Positions 46,796 through 59,811 of a stretch of 64,000 bases of DNA are shown in pieces. The position numbers were made by a program, and so were the translations under genes. The notes under the pieces were generated by a model. It searched no databases, had not been told where the DNA came from, and saw nothing but the letters and a program-made list of their open reading frames with translations. Each line of letters starts with the position of its first letter. The stretch's first letter is position 1. This DNA is from Pyxicephalus adspersus (lineage: Eukaryota; Chordata; Amphibia; Anura; Pyxicephalidae): assembly GCF_032062135.1 (NCBI RefSeq), contig NC_092859.1, positions 45,058,723 to 45,122,722 of the forward strand. Direction: 5' to 3'.

Positions 46796-47889
46796 AATGC
46801 ACAATTATGCACAAAAGATCATTTAGGAGAAAACAACCCATCATACCCAACTCAAAAGAAAAAAAATGTCTCAACTTGAAATAAGGCGAAAAAAGATATA
46901 CAGACTGGGCCCGTGTGATTCATTTTCCTCTTCAAATAAAGGTTTTAAAAGAAACATATTGTGGATGTATTTATTTACAATAATTATATTGGCATTGCTA
47001 TTGATTACAGTTTCTGAATGTTAGAAGTAATGGCTGTATTTTGAGCCATGTCAAAGCAGGTTTTCTGTATTCCCAGGTAAAAATAATTACTTTGATTTAG
47101 AATATATATTTATATCAATGTATAATAAATTCACATTATAGTATATATGGTAGTTAATATCTTATTGAAGGTCATAAACCTTCCTATAGGTCCTTTTGGC
47201 TTTCCTCGTCTTGAGTTTACAAGTATTGTATCTTAAAAATTAGAATCTGCTTTGGGGTTTTTTTCCACCTGCTCAGCTTCCCTGGTAAGGAAGGAATTCA
47301 ATGGAGAACTGATTAGTAAATCATTACCTAGGAAGATAGGAATAGGAATAATGTTACTTATTCCTATATATGGCATTATCCAGATAATTATCTCTCTCCA
47401 GCAAAGGCTCACTATTATGTGGATGTGTCCAACCATTATATTTGGCTGTTCATGGGATAGCATACACTACCAGGCTTTATACATTACATTTCCATATACA
47501 ATTTTTGTGACTATGAAATTATTCATACCCCATCTCAAGAAGATGATGTGCGGTAGAGACACCCACATCAAGTGCGTTGTAATGTAAAGTATATATACAC
47601 AAGTATCAGTGTACAGCTGATGCACAGACAAGCATCAGTTGATTCAGAGGGCAGCATTTGACATGCTTGTTTTTTGAACCTGTTTGTAACCTGTTTTGAA
47701 ACAGTTGGAAGAGATAGCATATTGATATAAACTAAACATATCCCATTTTAGAAACTGTAGATAAAATATTCAAAAAAATGGTTTTGGGCAAAAGGTTGAC
47801 CTTTTGACATAGCTAACCAATGGCTATTAAAATGCAAAATTGTCATCTAGAGTTTACAGGCTGGATTGCTTCCCTGATAGATTGTAATG
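46796..47889. other. Unassigned region
   Basis: Two overlapping open frames in opposite directions (47233-47587) match no known family. The rest is AT-rich. Confidence 0.4.
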
Positions 47890-48327
47890 TTAAAGCGTAC
47901 CTTTACTCTAAGTTTTCACTTTACATATAAGGGTAGAGAACGCTTTAATGTAGGGTAAAAATTCTGGGGTTTTTTTGTTTTTTTTAGGTGCAACACCCTA
48001 ATTCTCTTGGGCACTCCTTCTATGCATGACCGAAATGCTCAGAAGGAGCCTTTTTGCTCACAGAGAAAAAATTGCCGATCTCAGGCATGCGCAGTGAGAG
48101 CAGCAAATTTTTCCTACGTCACTGGATCTCCTCCTGGGTCAGGTGACGTAGGATGAAAAACCAGGAAGAGAACACAAAAATGGCTGCGCCCGGAGCGCCT
48201 GCTCCGGGACGAATGTCGGAACGCCGCGGAACCAGATGCTGGACACCCACGGAGTGATCGGTCAGCCCTGCAGGGATTAAAGGTGTGATTTTTTTTTTTT
48301 TGCTTTTAGAGTATAGTTCCTCTTTAA
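47890..48327. mobile_element. T2-type TTAA-flanked MITE, copy with intact target duplication
   Basis: It begins TTAAAGCGTACCTTTACTCT and ends AGAGTATAGTTCCTCTTTAA, giving TTAA at 47890-47893 and at 48324-48327. The interior holds GCATGCGCAGTGAGAG, CCTACGTCAC ... GTGACGTAGG and AAAAATGGCTGCGCCCGGAG. A 98-codon minus-strand open frame inside is not a gene. Confidence 0.85.
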
Positions 48328-50165
48328 GTTTGAGTGGCAAAGTTTGTGGACCCACTGGGAGTGCCCAAAACTTTCCTGATAATCTGAGATTAAAAGGAGA
48401 ATTCAAAAGGCACACAAGAGGACAAGGACTCTACAGCCAGGGAAAGCTGGAAAGGACCCTGCCTGGCTGACATGGAACCACTTTGAAGCTTCAAAAGACA
48501 TCAGATTCAAGATCAAGTACCCAGTTTCCACTGCCACTTCCATTTGCTACCAAGCAAAACAGGAAGATATATCCAAACTATGATACTGATAACCACTACA
48601 TTACCTGTATAATAAGTTGTTACTCCCTGGTAAAATAAACATATAAGAGAACAACAAAATATGGAAACGTGGACCCTGCAATCCATTACCTTATGGAAGG
48701 TCATAGGCAGTAGAGAACGCTGTGCATTGCAGTAGGTTTAAAAAAGAAAACACTGCCAGATATACACCATCAATTATGATGTGTGGCTTAACCAGGAAGG
48801 AAGCACAGCCGTAAGGGAGATTGTAATCCCCAGCACAGAGGACAGAAAATAATGTGAAATGTAGCATTCTTTCCTGGAACACAAGGAAAACAAACCCCAA
48901 CATTGTCACTGGAAAGTTAACAACATTCTGATAGAGAGTACAAGGTTTATGCTGATGAGTGGGTGTCCCACCTAAAACTGTCCTGCACATCAACTGAACT
49001 AACAGGAGATTACAATAATTAATCCATTCAATTTATTAAATTAGACATCAAACAGTAGAATTAAATTATTCAGTTTTACAAATGCTACAAATAAATTATT
49101 AAATTAAAGTAAACTACAACATAATAAACTTTTGAGTTTGAGTTTAGTTGGTATATCAGCAAGACCTTTATGGTCAATGTGAATGTTTTATTCAAAATGT
49201 AAGAATCAAATGGGTAAAGTCACTTCCATATATTATTTAGAGTGCGCTCTGCTACATGGAAGAGGGAAATTATACAACCAACAGTAAATGGTTTAGCTCA
49301 CCAGAATTTCCTCAAAACTAAATCATTTGTTTGTACATTGGTGAGCCATTTAATGTCTTGTAATTGATAAGAAATGTTTGTTCAATGCATTTTACTCTTT
49401 ACAAATTTATTTCTTATGCCCTTATATATGTTTTCTATTACAAAACACATATATTCATACGCTTCTTTCCTTGAACACATTTTGTAAATTCAACTGTTTC
49501 TGCAATAGGAAGAGCAAAGACAACATTGTATTTTCAAATGATGCGACCTAAAACTTCAAGCTCTTCCATTGGTCCCTTATTCAAACAAATCTAGCTGATG
49601 TTGGCACCATTTGCATATAGTTATATATACATTTATGAACTCACAACAACTGTTAAGCTGACATTGTTAGCAAATCTGCGATTTAGTCGTGTGAATTATT
49701 CAAATATATGGAGAAAAATGGATGCAAATAGCAGAAAATCTCATACATAACACTAAAAATATCATGGATATGGTAATCAGCTTGTCTCCTGTCTCAAATA
49801 TTGTGGGACTGTAGACGGCAAAAAGACAGTTGTAAGAAGTTACTTCTAAAATCTAGTTGGTCTGTAATCTTGAAAACTGAGAAGGTCCCACAAGGTATAT
49901 GCACATGACTTCTATCAAATTCTAATGCTAAATAACCTAAGATGGCATCACAATGCAGGGCATGATCTAGATGTCATAACAGATCATATAGGCCTAGGAT
50001 CATCCTCCCACTTAGCTTTGTGACCCAATTATTTACGCACTTTGTGACCCAATTTATGAAACAGACCCAGGAACAATCTTCATCAGTGTGCAGAGAGCAT
50101 GTAACTAAGCAAACATAAGGTTCACATTGGGCAAATGTGTGATTTACACATTTCACGTTGATTGA
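48328..50165. other. Unassigned region
   Basis: No gene or repeat family was recognised; AT-rich with short, motif-free open frames. Confidence 0.4.
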
Positions 50166-50243
50166 AAACAAATTCTACCCGGTCTGGCAGGCCAAGGCCC
50201 ACTTCCCATAAGGCCATCTAGGCCATGGCCTAGGGCAGGAAGA

Positions 50244-50259
50244 CCACTAGGGGGCGGCA
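50244..50259 (+). promoter_or_regulatory. Candidate CTCF core motif within a repeat
   Basis: CCACTAGGGGGCGGCA matches the core consensus CCASYAGRKGGCRSYR at all positions. It lies in a dispersed repeat, so many copies may exist in the genome. Binding is untested. Confidence 0.35.
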
Positions 50260-50398
50260 TTACAGCATCTCTATGTGGAACTGTAACCTGCTGCTGGCCG
50301 ACAAGCTCTACAGTAAAATGATGCACAAAATGAACGTGATCATACCAAGGTTGCATACATTGGAGAGATCTGTGCAGGATGACATCTGTATTGAAAAC

Positions 50399-50798
50399 AT
50401 TACTCTTCTCTCTCTGTCCCACTCTTCCTCTCAATACCTTTTCTTTCTCCTCTCTCTCTCTCCCTCCCTTTCTTCCCACTTCTCGCCTTCTCTCTCTGCT
50501 CTGTTCTCTCTCTTCACACTCATTCCCTCCCTCTGTTTCTCCTCCATCTATCTCTCTCTATCTCTCTCTTCCTTCTATTTCATTGTACTTCTTCTACTTC
50601 CCCCCCTCTGTTTCTTTCCCTTCCCTCTCTATTTATCTCTCTCTCCCTCTCTCTCCAATCTCCCTCCCTCACTCTCTCCCTTCATCCTCCTTCTTTCATA
50701 TTCACTCTCCCCTCTTCTTCTCTCTCCCCTTGTATGTCTCTTTCTTTCTCCCCCTCACTCACTCTCTTCAGTCCCTCTTTCCTAATCCCCTTTCTTTT

Positions 50799-50862
<64 letters not shown>

Positions 50863-51009
50863 TCCCCTCTTTCTTTCTTCTCTTTCTTTCCCCTCTTTCT
50901 CCTCTCTCTACTACCCCGCTCCCCTTCTCTCTTCCCTGTCTCTCCCTCTGTTACCTCCATCTTTCTCTCTCCTTCTTCCTCCTGATCTCTCTTCTCTCGC
51001 CCTTTTGTT
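50399..51009. repeat. 600-bp pyrimidine tract with (CTTT)n
   Basis: The plus strand is almost wholly C and T from 50399 to 51009, mainly CTCTCTCC, TCCCTCCC and CTTT motifs. A pure (TTTC)n run lies at 50791-50864. A run of 13 G follows at 51014-51026. The 170-, 220- and 139-codon open frames (Ser/Leu/Phe-rich on plus, Lys/Glu/Arg-rich on minus) are composition artefacts. Confidence 0.95.
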
Positions 51010-51056
51010 TGGTGGGGGGGGGGGGGAGCAGCACAAGCTAGGTGGCCTAGGGGAGC

Positions 51057-53215
51057 AAAAAGTAAACCTAAACTGTGAGCTTTATCTGTGTTGTATTTCA
51101 TAGTACAAGAGAGGCAAATTAAAAAAAAATTATACTTAACCTTAATTGGAATCCATATATCAGATATATGGGTATTTTATATACCATATTGTATATAAAT
51201 ACTGTCTGGATAGGTCCATCAAATGTATAACTCAGAAATAGAGGAATACAAATATAAATCTTTTGGAAGTAAAAAAGCTATTGAAACTGCATTTTCAATT
51301 GTGTATGTATTGGGTTCTGCTTTAGGATTTGAAACATTCCTTCCTCTCGTTACTCTGGGCTTCACAGGTCTAGGTAGGGTGCAAGTTCATACGGTGGAAC
51401 CTTTTTTTTATTCATATGATGTTCTGTTACAGTGTATAGACAGGGATTATATGATTGTACAGATTTTCCAGTATGCTGAGAATACGCATAAATGCTCAAT
51501 ATTTCTCACAAGTTGACCTCTACATGCCTGACTATTACAAATGAAATGCAAAATAGTCAAACGGTTTGGCAATATTGGGTTGTCTGTGACCACTATAATG
51601 TGCATTTTCAACTTATTTGAGATTAACAAATAACCCCATAATACACTCAAAAATATAACTAGCACTTCTTGCCTTTGGCCTTGAAACTCCACATATTCCA
51701 ATATGCGACAAACACTAAGCCAAGCAGAACTATATATTGAGACTTTCAACAAGAATATGAGCTTTGATTCACAAGCTTAATGAATGATAATATAATTTGA
51801 AGAAGGCTGGAAATGTAAAGTATGTTCAAAACTCATTTCTGATGCAGAGAAGGGACAATTTTCAACAGCTTTAAAACATGCAAAGTGTATTAGGGTGATT
51901 ACTTTTAGAAAAGAGTAGGCAATGCATATTTTCTTTGAATCTCTTCCTATTAAATTAATATAAAAGGCTACAATAGATGGCAGTTGTTATTAAACTTTAT
52001 ATGCAGCATCTAAACAATGTGATGTGCAGCCATATAAACTGAGGGGCTAGGTTTATTTGGTTGCTGTGTAATATCTGCTATAAAAGATTATCATTATTAT
52101 TTTATTATTATTTTATCTTATAATGTTACAGACCTCTGATGTCATTTAGAATCGCTGGTTAGGTGTTGTCTGTGTACTTTCCACAAAGCAGCAGTGTGTT
52201 CTTCTTCCTCAATAGATAAACTAAGAAATTTGTACTTAAGTATACTACTTCTAATAATGTGTAATGTATAATATTATATACGTAATGTGACTTTACTTTC
52301 TTTATCAATGGTTTTTAAACATTTTGTATTTTGTTTTGTAATTGCATTTTATGTTTAAATTAATATTTTATATATTTATTAAAAGGTTCCTCAAATACTC
52401 CATCCTTCTTGTGAACAAAAGAAAATAAAAAAAGGTGATCAACAAACAAAAACATGTGAAAAGAAAGCAACAGCCCCACCTGCTGTTGGAAATGTAAATA
52501 CAAAATATTCACCTGCAAATTTTTATATTGTTTACCATTTACGCTGGCTGTAAATATTGCTAACAGATTTGACGTTTCTCACAGTGTCTTTTGGAGCAGG
52601 TTTTCTCCTGTAAAGAATCCCTTTTTCTTGGGAGCATTGTCCTAAGAACAGCAGCTTGGAACTGTAGTTCAATACCCCATTACATTTAAATTAAATTATT
52701 TAACCGTTTACAGCCAGATTGGAATCTGCTATCTTATGTCTAAGACAGCAGTGGCCAATGCCATTATAGTTACCAAATAATATTTTTAAAAAAGAGCTTA
52801 TGCAGTTCTACAGAAGCTTGTAAGAAACTATGATAGTTCTGCAGATGGCTGGAGACATAAGGCAAAAGATAAAACAGTAGAGGTGCTTTAGCAGTGTTCA
52901 AAGGCAGAAGACATAATATAAAAGACATATAAATCATTACCATACTTTTGAAATTTTTACAAATCTGGTCTCTTTGATCCCTTCAGCTCCACTAAAAACA
53001 ATATTCTTACATTTTTAACTTCTTTGGAGAAAAAATAATATTTACTGAGCTGATTCTGAGTTGATAACTGTAACCATGCCAGTTGTGTGATGCCAAGCCC
53101 ACATGCTGTAGTTAACCAATTAAACATTTTCCAGCCATAGTTGTGGTTTATCCCCAGACTTTATTGCCTACATTTGTCATATATGGCCCAATTAGCTCAA
53201 TATTTTTCATTAGAA
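51057..53215. other. Unassigned AT-rich region
   Basis: No gene was recognised. The 97-codon frame at 51223-51516 has no known domain. Its piece CCAGTATGCTGAGAATACGC resembles ACAGTATGCAGAGAATGTG at 161-179, perhaps a short shared repeat. Confidence 0.35.
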
Positions 53216-54190
53216 TAAAAAAAGGTCAGTATAGGTTTTAGTGGGAATTTAAAAAAATATATTGATGGTGTCAGTGGGTTAAGAGGTGCAGTCACCGATG
53301 ACAGTAGAGGGAACATTTAAATCAGTAGGATGCCCAATGTAAATATACAGTACATGATTGACAAAATAGATATAAAAATGGTCTTGGATAAAATAGACTT
53401 TGTTATTGGTAGAAATAAACTGCATCATTAACATGTGTGGCCTAAAAAACCCATATCTTTGGAATCAGCAAGATAAAATAATCTTGATCAATAGTACACC
53501 AATGATTGGTGTCAGTGTGAAAACAAATAAACCCTGTCATTTGAGAAATTGGAATAAAATAAGGCCAGCTATTGGAGATAGTAGGAAAAAAAACTCCATT
53601 TTTTGTTGTTAGTGGGACACAATAAGTACTATCATTGGTGCCTGCAGGAGTAAAATAAGATACAATATTAGCTTCATTTTGAAGGGGATAGAAAAAACAA
53701 GCTCCATCATTGCAGAAATGCCATTGCTGTGAATGTAAGACAACACCAAATTCTATTGTGTGAATAGGATATCATATATATTTATCACTGGTGACAATAT
53801 GTAGCTGTTGCATGTGCAATAAAATAAGACTGATCACTGGTATCATTTGGAAGAAAATAATACCTATTTAGTTAATTTCATTGGTATTAAATTATCTGTA
53901 GCCTTGGTATCAAATTTCTTTGTCATTACAAAATAAATTAGACCCCTCAGTAGCACTTTAGTCAAACACTCCTCATTATTAATGCCAGTGGGATCAAATA
54001 AGCTCAGTCATTGGTATCAGTAGAATGAAAAATGCTCCATATTGTTAGTGACAATGGGAAGTAAATCATTTCTATTTCATTGGTGTAAGTGGGATACAAT
54101 AAGATCTATATTTTTTATGTTAGTGGAAATGAAATACCTGAATTGGTAGTGCCAATGATAAAATAAGATCTTTGGTGTTAGTGGGACACT
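53216..54190 (+). repeat. Degenerate minisatellite, about 35-70 bp spacing
   Basis: Across nearly 1 kb, variants of the phrase ATTGGTGTCAGTGGGA and AAAATAAGATC recur in order: TGATGGTGTCAGTGGGTTA, TGATTGGTGTCAGTGTGA, ATCATTGGTGCCTGCAGGAG plus TAAAATAAGATAC, TCATTGGTATCAGTAGAAT, TTCATTGGTGTAAGTGGGAT plus ACAATAAGATC, GGTGTTAGTGGGACAC. The array is strongly diverged but unmistakably periodic. Confidence 0.75.
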
Positions 54191-54224
54191 CCTAATTCAG
54201 TTTTATCACTGGGATGAAACTATA

Positions 54225-54416
54225 CCCCGATTTATTAAAGCTGGCCAAGGCTAGAGAGGATACACTTTTATCAGTGAACCTGATCCAGCAAACCTGGAAT
54301 TAATCTGGTCCAGGATTCAAAACATTTGCTAGCAAATAGCAAATGACTTTGAAGAAATCCAGTTCAGGTTTGCACTGATGAATCTGATGAAACTGGTGTA
54401 TCCTCTCCAGGCTCTA
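54225..54416. mobile_element. Palindromic MITE (P family), copy 3
   Basis: It starts CCCCGATTTATTAAAGCTGG and has AACATTTGCTAGCAAATAGC at the centre. The right arm is shortened around GTTTGCACTGATGAATC and ends at GTATCCTCTCCAGG without the final ATTTATTAA complement. Confidence 0.75.
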
Positions 54417-56188
54417 TATTTCCCCAGGACAAGTTTCCAAGGAAATCCTGCATTTTATACTCGTACTGTAAACCCTTAATCACTCCAACACTGGACAGAT
54501 ACAGAAATATGGTATCAAATTCAGGATTATTTATGCTCTTTCAGACACAGAAAAATAACTTTGCAGAGTAATTCAAGTTCTCCATGTAAGCCCCAACTTG
54601 ATGTCAAGGTAAAGTAATCCCCAAGTTAATGATGTGTAGCCCGCTCCCCATTTGTCAAAAACCCAATCCCCATCTGCCCTCAATGGTAGCATTGCCATTG
54701 TTGTGGGAGAGCGCCTTTTCCATGACCAGACCCGTGTTATGGTGGTCTGTTAATTTGAAAGACATGAACTACACCTGCTCAGAACCACTGCTCTACCTAC
54801 CTGCTTTTTTTTAACCTGGCTACAAAATGCAAATTTCAGAAAAGTGGACAACTTGGTTTGAAAAATAATGGCTGCTTGGTATCTTCCAGTGGGGCTGAAC
54901 ACACTCTATTCAATTATATTACCATGTTTTTATCTACTAACTTGAATGGCTATACCTTGTATTGTGAATTTTAAAATCAGGGAATCTGACATTTCCTCAA
55001 ACATTCCTTGGTGGGAATTATTTACTGCCATTGAAACACATGGACCTGGAATATTCCCATAAGGGGGTGTTTGAGGGAATATCAGATTCCCTGCTTTAAA
55101 AATAGAGCCCTTCGAGTTGTTCTTTTATAGGCTGCTCTCCCTAAAACTGAACTGACATTAGGAGGTCTGTTGGCTCACAACGTCTTGCCTTTTTGCTTAA
55201 TGTCAAATGATTTTTCTAATGCTACATTAGAATGTTTTTTAACAGGAAGCCAACAAAAATTATTGGGTTAATTGTTCCACTGCACGCATCACTTATCACA
55301 GACATATTTGATGATTGTTTGATAAAGTTTATGTTCAATTTAACTGCAAAATCCCTAAAACTATGATATTCTAATCCCTCAAATTTTTTTTTGACTCCTG
55401 CCCAGAGGGGGGTGATGTATTTTCTATAAGGAGGTAGAAGAATGTCGGTGCAGGATGCTGATTACTTCCACGATTTCTATCTTAATTAAACCTGATCAGG
55501 AAACACAGGGAACTAATTTTAGTCATAGAAGTCCCTAATGGGAACTGATATTACTAATGTGGGGTTACACACTAGCTTAAAGTGGCAATGTTATAGGCAT
55601 AGAAACTGTTCCACTGCTTCTGGTTTGACTTTATTGCTTTGAGGAATTGTTTAAAAAAAATATGTAGGAGAAACATTATTTGAAGTCCAAGATTAAACAT
55701 TTATCTTAAAGAATTTTAATATGACTTATTGTTTGCCTCAAAGATCAATGTCTAATTTAATTTTCTTAGCTTCTTCCATTTCAAAAAATCCCCAATTTGA
55801 CTAGTGTGTTGGGCTGTAACCAAGATCACGTGCAAATTCAGTTTTTCTGAAAATGCCACCGTCATCACGTTGCCTAATATTTTTTGTTTTCTGATAACGT
55901 TTAGTCCTTGCCCTCTGTTTGAAGGAATGTGCAGTACCATTATGTTGAAATATCTAATGTAAATCTTTGTAGAATTCTACAAAACATTGTAAATCAATGT
56001 AGTCAAGGAAATTTATTTCATGTTTCCATTTCTGTAAGTTTTTAAACTGGATCATTTTGGGCAATTGTTTGATTGCCCTTGGAATCAAAATTCAACAGAA
56101 CTGATTTAAAGTAATGGTGGTAGATATCATTTCTAATTTGTGTGATGATTGTGCAGCTCTTTCAAAAGTCTTAAATTATTGGATAATA
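54417..56188. other. Unassigned region
   Basis: No gene or clear repeat. Similar phrases GGGAATCTGACATTTCC (54980) and, in complement, GGAATATCAGATTCCC (55076-55091) form a loose inverted pair about 110 bp apart. Confidence 0.4.
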
Positions 56189-56863
56189 GATACATGACTA
56201 GGGTAGCCCTGATACCTTCATCTGAGCATCCCCCCCACCTCTGCTGGTCAGCCCCTCCCTCCTAAATCCTTAAAATCTCACAGACAACATTTTCAATGAA
56301 AATTGGCTAACACAGCCATCTTTTATTATGCAAACATTTGTTATTACTACAAAAACCAACATACTTTTTCAAAAATAAATACCCATAAAAGTGCCATAAT
56401 TACCCCAACAGTACCCTAAATTATGCACATTGTACCAGCATAACCTTTTTGGCTGCTTCTTCTGGAGGGCCCATCTTTTGGGTACCACTTGTTTGCGATG
56501 ACTAGCTCTTGATGACTAGCCACCCAACCTGACTTAGGCACCAATGTTAGTCATTCACAGACTCCATCCCCCGGCCTTTAGCCAAACACCAATTTACCCC
56601 CTCATTTTACTAAAACAGAGAATACCCATACCATAGATGGGTTCCTCTCCACTCTCTATCAGTCCTGTTTAGGTAGGGGGGGTACTTTCTTCCTGCCAGT
56701 CCTAACAGCCCAATGTCCCACCCTCCAGCCTAGGCATTCCTAAAAGCTACCTTAACCCACCTTTCAATGCCTACTACCCAATAAACGTATTTCCACCTCC
56801 CCCTTCTAGTATTCTCTTTAGGCCTACCCTCCCCTGAAGGCTCTGGTCACCCTGTCATGTATC
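56189..56863. mobile_element. TIR element (D family), uninterrupted copy
   Basis: It begins GATACATGACTAGGGTAGCC and ends GGTCACCCTGTCATGTATC, which are inverted repeats of about 19-20 bp. The 675-bp interior has no coding potential and is C-rich on the plus strand toward the right. The same order of phrases (CACAGCCATC, GGCTGCTTCTTCTGG, CCACCCAACCTGA, AGAGAATACCCA) is seen at 61140-62530. It is a non-autonomous DNA transposon of unknown superfamily. Confidence 0.7.
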
Positions 56864-57189
56864 CCCTCCGCCTATTGGCTGGGTGTCTTTCTTAACAGGC
56901 ATGCATTAAAAACAATGTAAAACCATGTAACTATTCAACCATCATTAACTCTTATGTACCATGTTCCACCTGGAAAGCCAAAAATATTCCAAATTCAGCA
57001 GACCTATTGCCAATTCTTTGACTGTTATGCTTCTCATCATTCAATGACTCATTCAATATTGGTTGTTATAACAAGTTTTCAAATCATGAATTCAAGTATT
57101 TTTATGAGAATTCCTAAAAGCATTCAGTTTATATTTATTATCCTTTCCACAAACACTGAGGCAGCATGCCCCAAAACCTTAAGTACACA
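56864..57189. other. Unassigned spacer
   Basis: AT-rich; an open frame starts at 56954 and runs into the next repeat (141 codons), but resembles no protein. Confidence 0.4.
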
Positions 57190-57432
57190 TTACAGGATGA
57201 TTCCCACGGCTGCATTCATTCATGCTAAGCACAGCTGCGGTACTCCTGTGTTCTTGGATATTAAATCCCTATCCAAGAACACATACTACAGGGCTGCAAG
57301 AGCAATCAGGGGAGCCGAGCTGTCAGCTGATCTCGATGGCCGAATTTACACAGGCCATTCTCGCTTACATGTTCAGTAAATGATAACGACCCGATTTGCC
57401 GCGTGATCGAATGTTAGCTCCCTACCGTACAG
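57190..57432 (-). mobile_element. Hairpin-string repeat element, end fragment (H family, copy 3)
   Basis: The palindrome TGTTCTTGGATATTAAATCC with ATCCAAGAACACATACTACA, then GGGCTGCAAGAGCAATCAGG, matches the left 250 bp of the element at 24395-25560 in opposite orientation. The chain of other modules is absent. Confidence 0.7.
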
Positions 57433-59569
57433 CAATTTTAATGTTATAGTCGCTCAGTTGTATTGGGCTTCTTACTAGGGCTCCTCTTTAGGTGAAATTT
57501 GCTGTTGGATATCGATCCATAAAATGTTTTCATTCTCACCCTCTGCTTATGTCAAGTTTTTCATTGAAAGCCTGGAGATTGCTCCTTCAGAAAGTGTGTG
57601 GATTTGGCATAGAATAAATAAAGAAACCAGTTTCCTATGAGATATTAACCTGTTTGGAAGAAATTATCTAAGGAGGCTATATAAGGTGTTGGAGGGAAGT
57701 TCCCAGAATGAAAGAAGGTGTCTTTTTATTGCAATTACTTGAAATTGTAATAAAGTACTTTGCAATTTTTTTTGTACAAACATTTATAACATACAACTAA
57801 CTAACTCCATAAAAGTTAAACTTTTTTTACATCAAATGTATTGTTGGTATTTCAAAAAATGTTTTCTGTTTATTTTTGTACTTGTTCTGTTCACAGATGA
57901 ACACTGATGAAATCTGTTTTTTTTTAGCTTCTGAAAGGTTACTGTGGAAATCCATTATTTTAGTGGTAGATTTTTTTGTGTCTTTATTTCACATACATTT
58001 TCAATGTTCATTTTATTAGTTCTAGTTAATGTCTTCTCTTTTGGTCTTTTGGTTGGCATTTTTGTGGTCCAATAGAAAAGCTGTTTTCAAATGGATTTTA
58101 ATAATTTACTATATGTTGGCTTGATGAATATTAAGATAAAATACATCTTCAATACATAGACTATGTTAACAGCACAGTAAATTTTTGCTTAAAAAAAATA
58201 TTTATCCAGTGGTTGTTTGCTGCCGTTGACATCTACACTTGAATTGGAACCGAAAAATGTATATGGAGTCAGTATTATTTATTTCCTGGCTGCATATTAG
58301 GAGTCCAATGCACAGTTTTGTTTTTTGTTCTACTGAATGGATTGGCTGAGATGTTTGGCACAGGCTCTTGTAAAGGATGGGGTGACAATGTGGCATCCTG
58401 CCATTGGATGATCCAAGGAATAGGCACTTTTGCTCGTACGTGGGATATCCAAACTAAGGTACTATCTAACTACCTACCTCTATAGAGTGACATCATTATC
58501 TTTGTCTTATAGGTTGGTCCTACTTTATTTACTCTGGTCTACCTCTGCTTCTAAAGCTTCTTGATTTTTCAAATCTATGTATGTATGTTTCACTAAAATC
58601 AATCTGGCATTTCTCTCGTCTTCTTACTCTTTCCCGGAGCAAGGGATTTTTTTTTCTCCTTGGGAACTTCTGTTGGGGTTAAAAGGGGTATTCCATTTTT
58701 TTATATGGTCTTGCTCTTGGTGGTTTATATTGAGAAGTGCACTTGGTGGTCACCTCCGCACATACTCTAATTTCATGTTTGAGAAATAAAATAAAATTAT
58801 AGTTAAGCATTTCAACCTTGTGTCTGATCTCAGTTTACAGTTTTTAAGGGGGAAATTGTAAAAGTAATGATCAGCATTGAAAACGAACAAACATGCAGGC
58901 CTTTATTGCTGAAAAGGATGGGCGATGTCCCTTCTGCAATAACACATACTTACCTGCCTTATGGCTGTCTTCATCTGTCAAAAATGCTGACCTGTGCAGC
59001 ACATCCCGGCTTTCTCTGGTGTCTGGGACAGAATCAACTTCTGCACACCCTTGTGGGACTGACTCGGCCAATCAAGATGGCTGGAGACCTGACTTCAGAA
59101 AGAAGACTGGGTGAAGATGGCAGAGATCATATGGGCACATTTATTACAGTATATTTGTTAGTCACCAGTTTCACAGTACGCTATCTTGCCTTTATACAAA
59201 AAAATGTGAATACTTACTCAAGTTAGGTAAGTACACTTCAGTCTTTCTATTTGCACCAGTCTTTTTATATGAAAAAATATAGGGTCAATGGTTCCAGGCT
59301 ATGCACCTTCAGAGACAGCGTAAGACTTCTTGGCTTTTCCTATTGGTGTTCTATCTAAAGCACATAGTAAGTACTATGACACAAACCACACAAACAAGTC
59401 CATTTAAAGTGCTGGTACTGAAAGTGTGAAATAGTGCAGCACTTCTATTTTTAAACGTTTGTTCATTTTGATTAGTTTCATGTTGTTTTGTATTTTCTGG
59501 TTAGGAAACACCACATTTGTAAAAATACACATATGAACCTCAAACTGTAAATAAACTAAAAAACAAAAA
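57433..59569. other. Unassigned region
   Basis: Mostly AT-rich and unrecognised. The stretch 58940-59110 is GC-richer, includes CAATCAAGATGGCTGGAGAC, and may be part of a TTAA-type MITE, but no ends were found. Open frames there (58867-59226) have no known motif. Confidence 0.35.
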
Positions 59570-59811
59570 AAAATTCACTCACCTTTACTTTTGCAGATCT
59601 GTTGATCCCTCTGGAGGTTTTCTTGATTAGGTCCTACACCATCCTGTAATCTTCCTTCATTCTGGCACAGAGGAGAAGAAGGGCGCTGCCATCTTCTTTG
59701 CCCTTCTTCCATTCCTCAGGCGATAGTTTGGGTGACGTAGCTTACAGTAGATGGGGGAGGAAAAAGAGTGCCGTTCTCACTGTGCATGCGTGAGACCGAC
59801 ACTCTCTTTAA
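59570..59811. mobile_element. T2-type MITE, right part
   Basis: It ends CACTCTCTTTAA (TTAA at 59808-59811). The interior carries GTGCATGCGTGAGACC, related to GCATGCGCAGTGAGAG at 48085, and GGGTGACGTAGC. The left limit is approximate and no TTAA is visible there. Confidence 0.5.

Larger units (their letters stand above)
50166..51056. repeat. Repeat element with a pyrimidine-rich interior
   Basis: The left part (50180-50300: GGCAGGCCAAGGCCCACTTC, ATCTAGGCCATGGCCTAGGG, ACCACTAGGGGGCGGCATTA) and the right tail (51030-51056: GGTGGCCTAGGGGAGCAAAA) look like two sides of one dispersed repeat, with the long TC-rich tract expanded between them. The family is not known to me. Confidence 0.45.

Noticed and set aside
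50273..51101. Open frames of 83-220 codons, Ser/Leu/Phe-rich or Lys/Glu/Arg-rich
   Set aside because: They come from the pyrimidine tract and (CTTT)n run; overlapping frames are open on both strands.
58867..59226. A 119-codon open frame as a possible host gene
   Set aside because: It overlaps other open frames on both strands in a GC-richer, probably MITE-derived patch, with no known domain.
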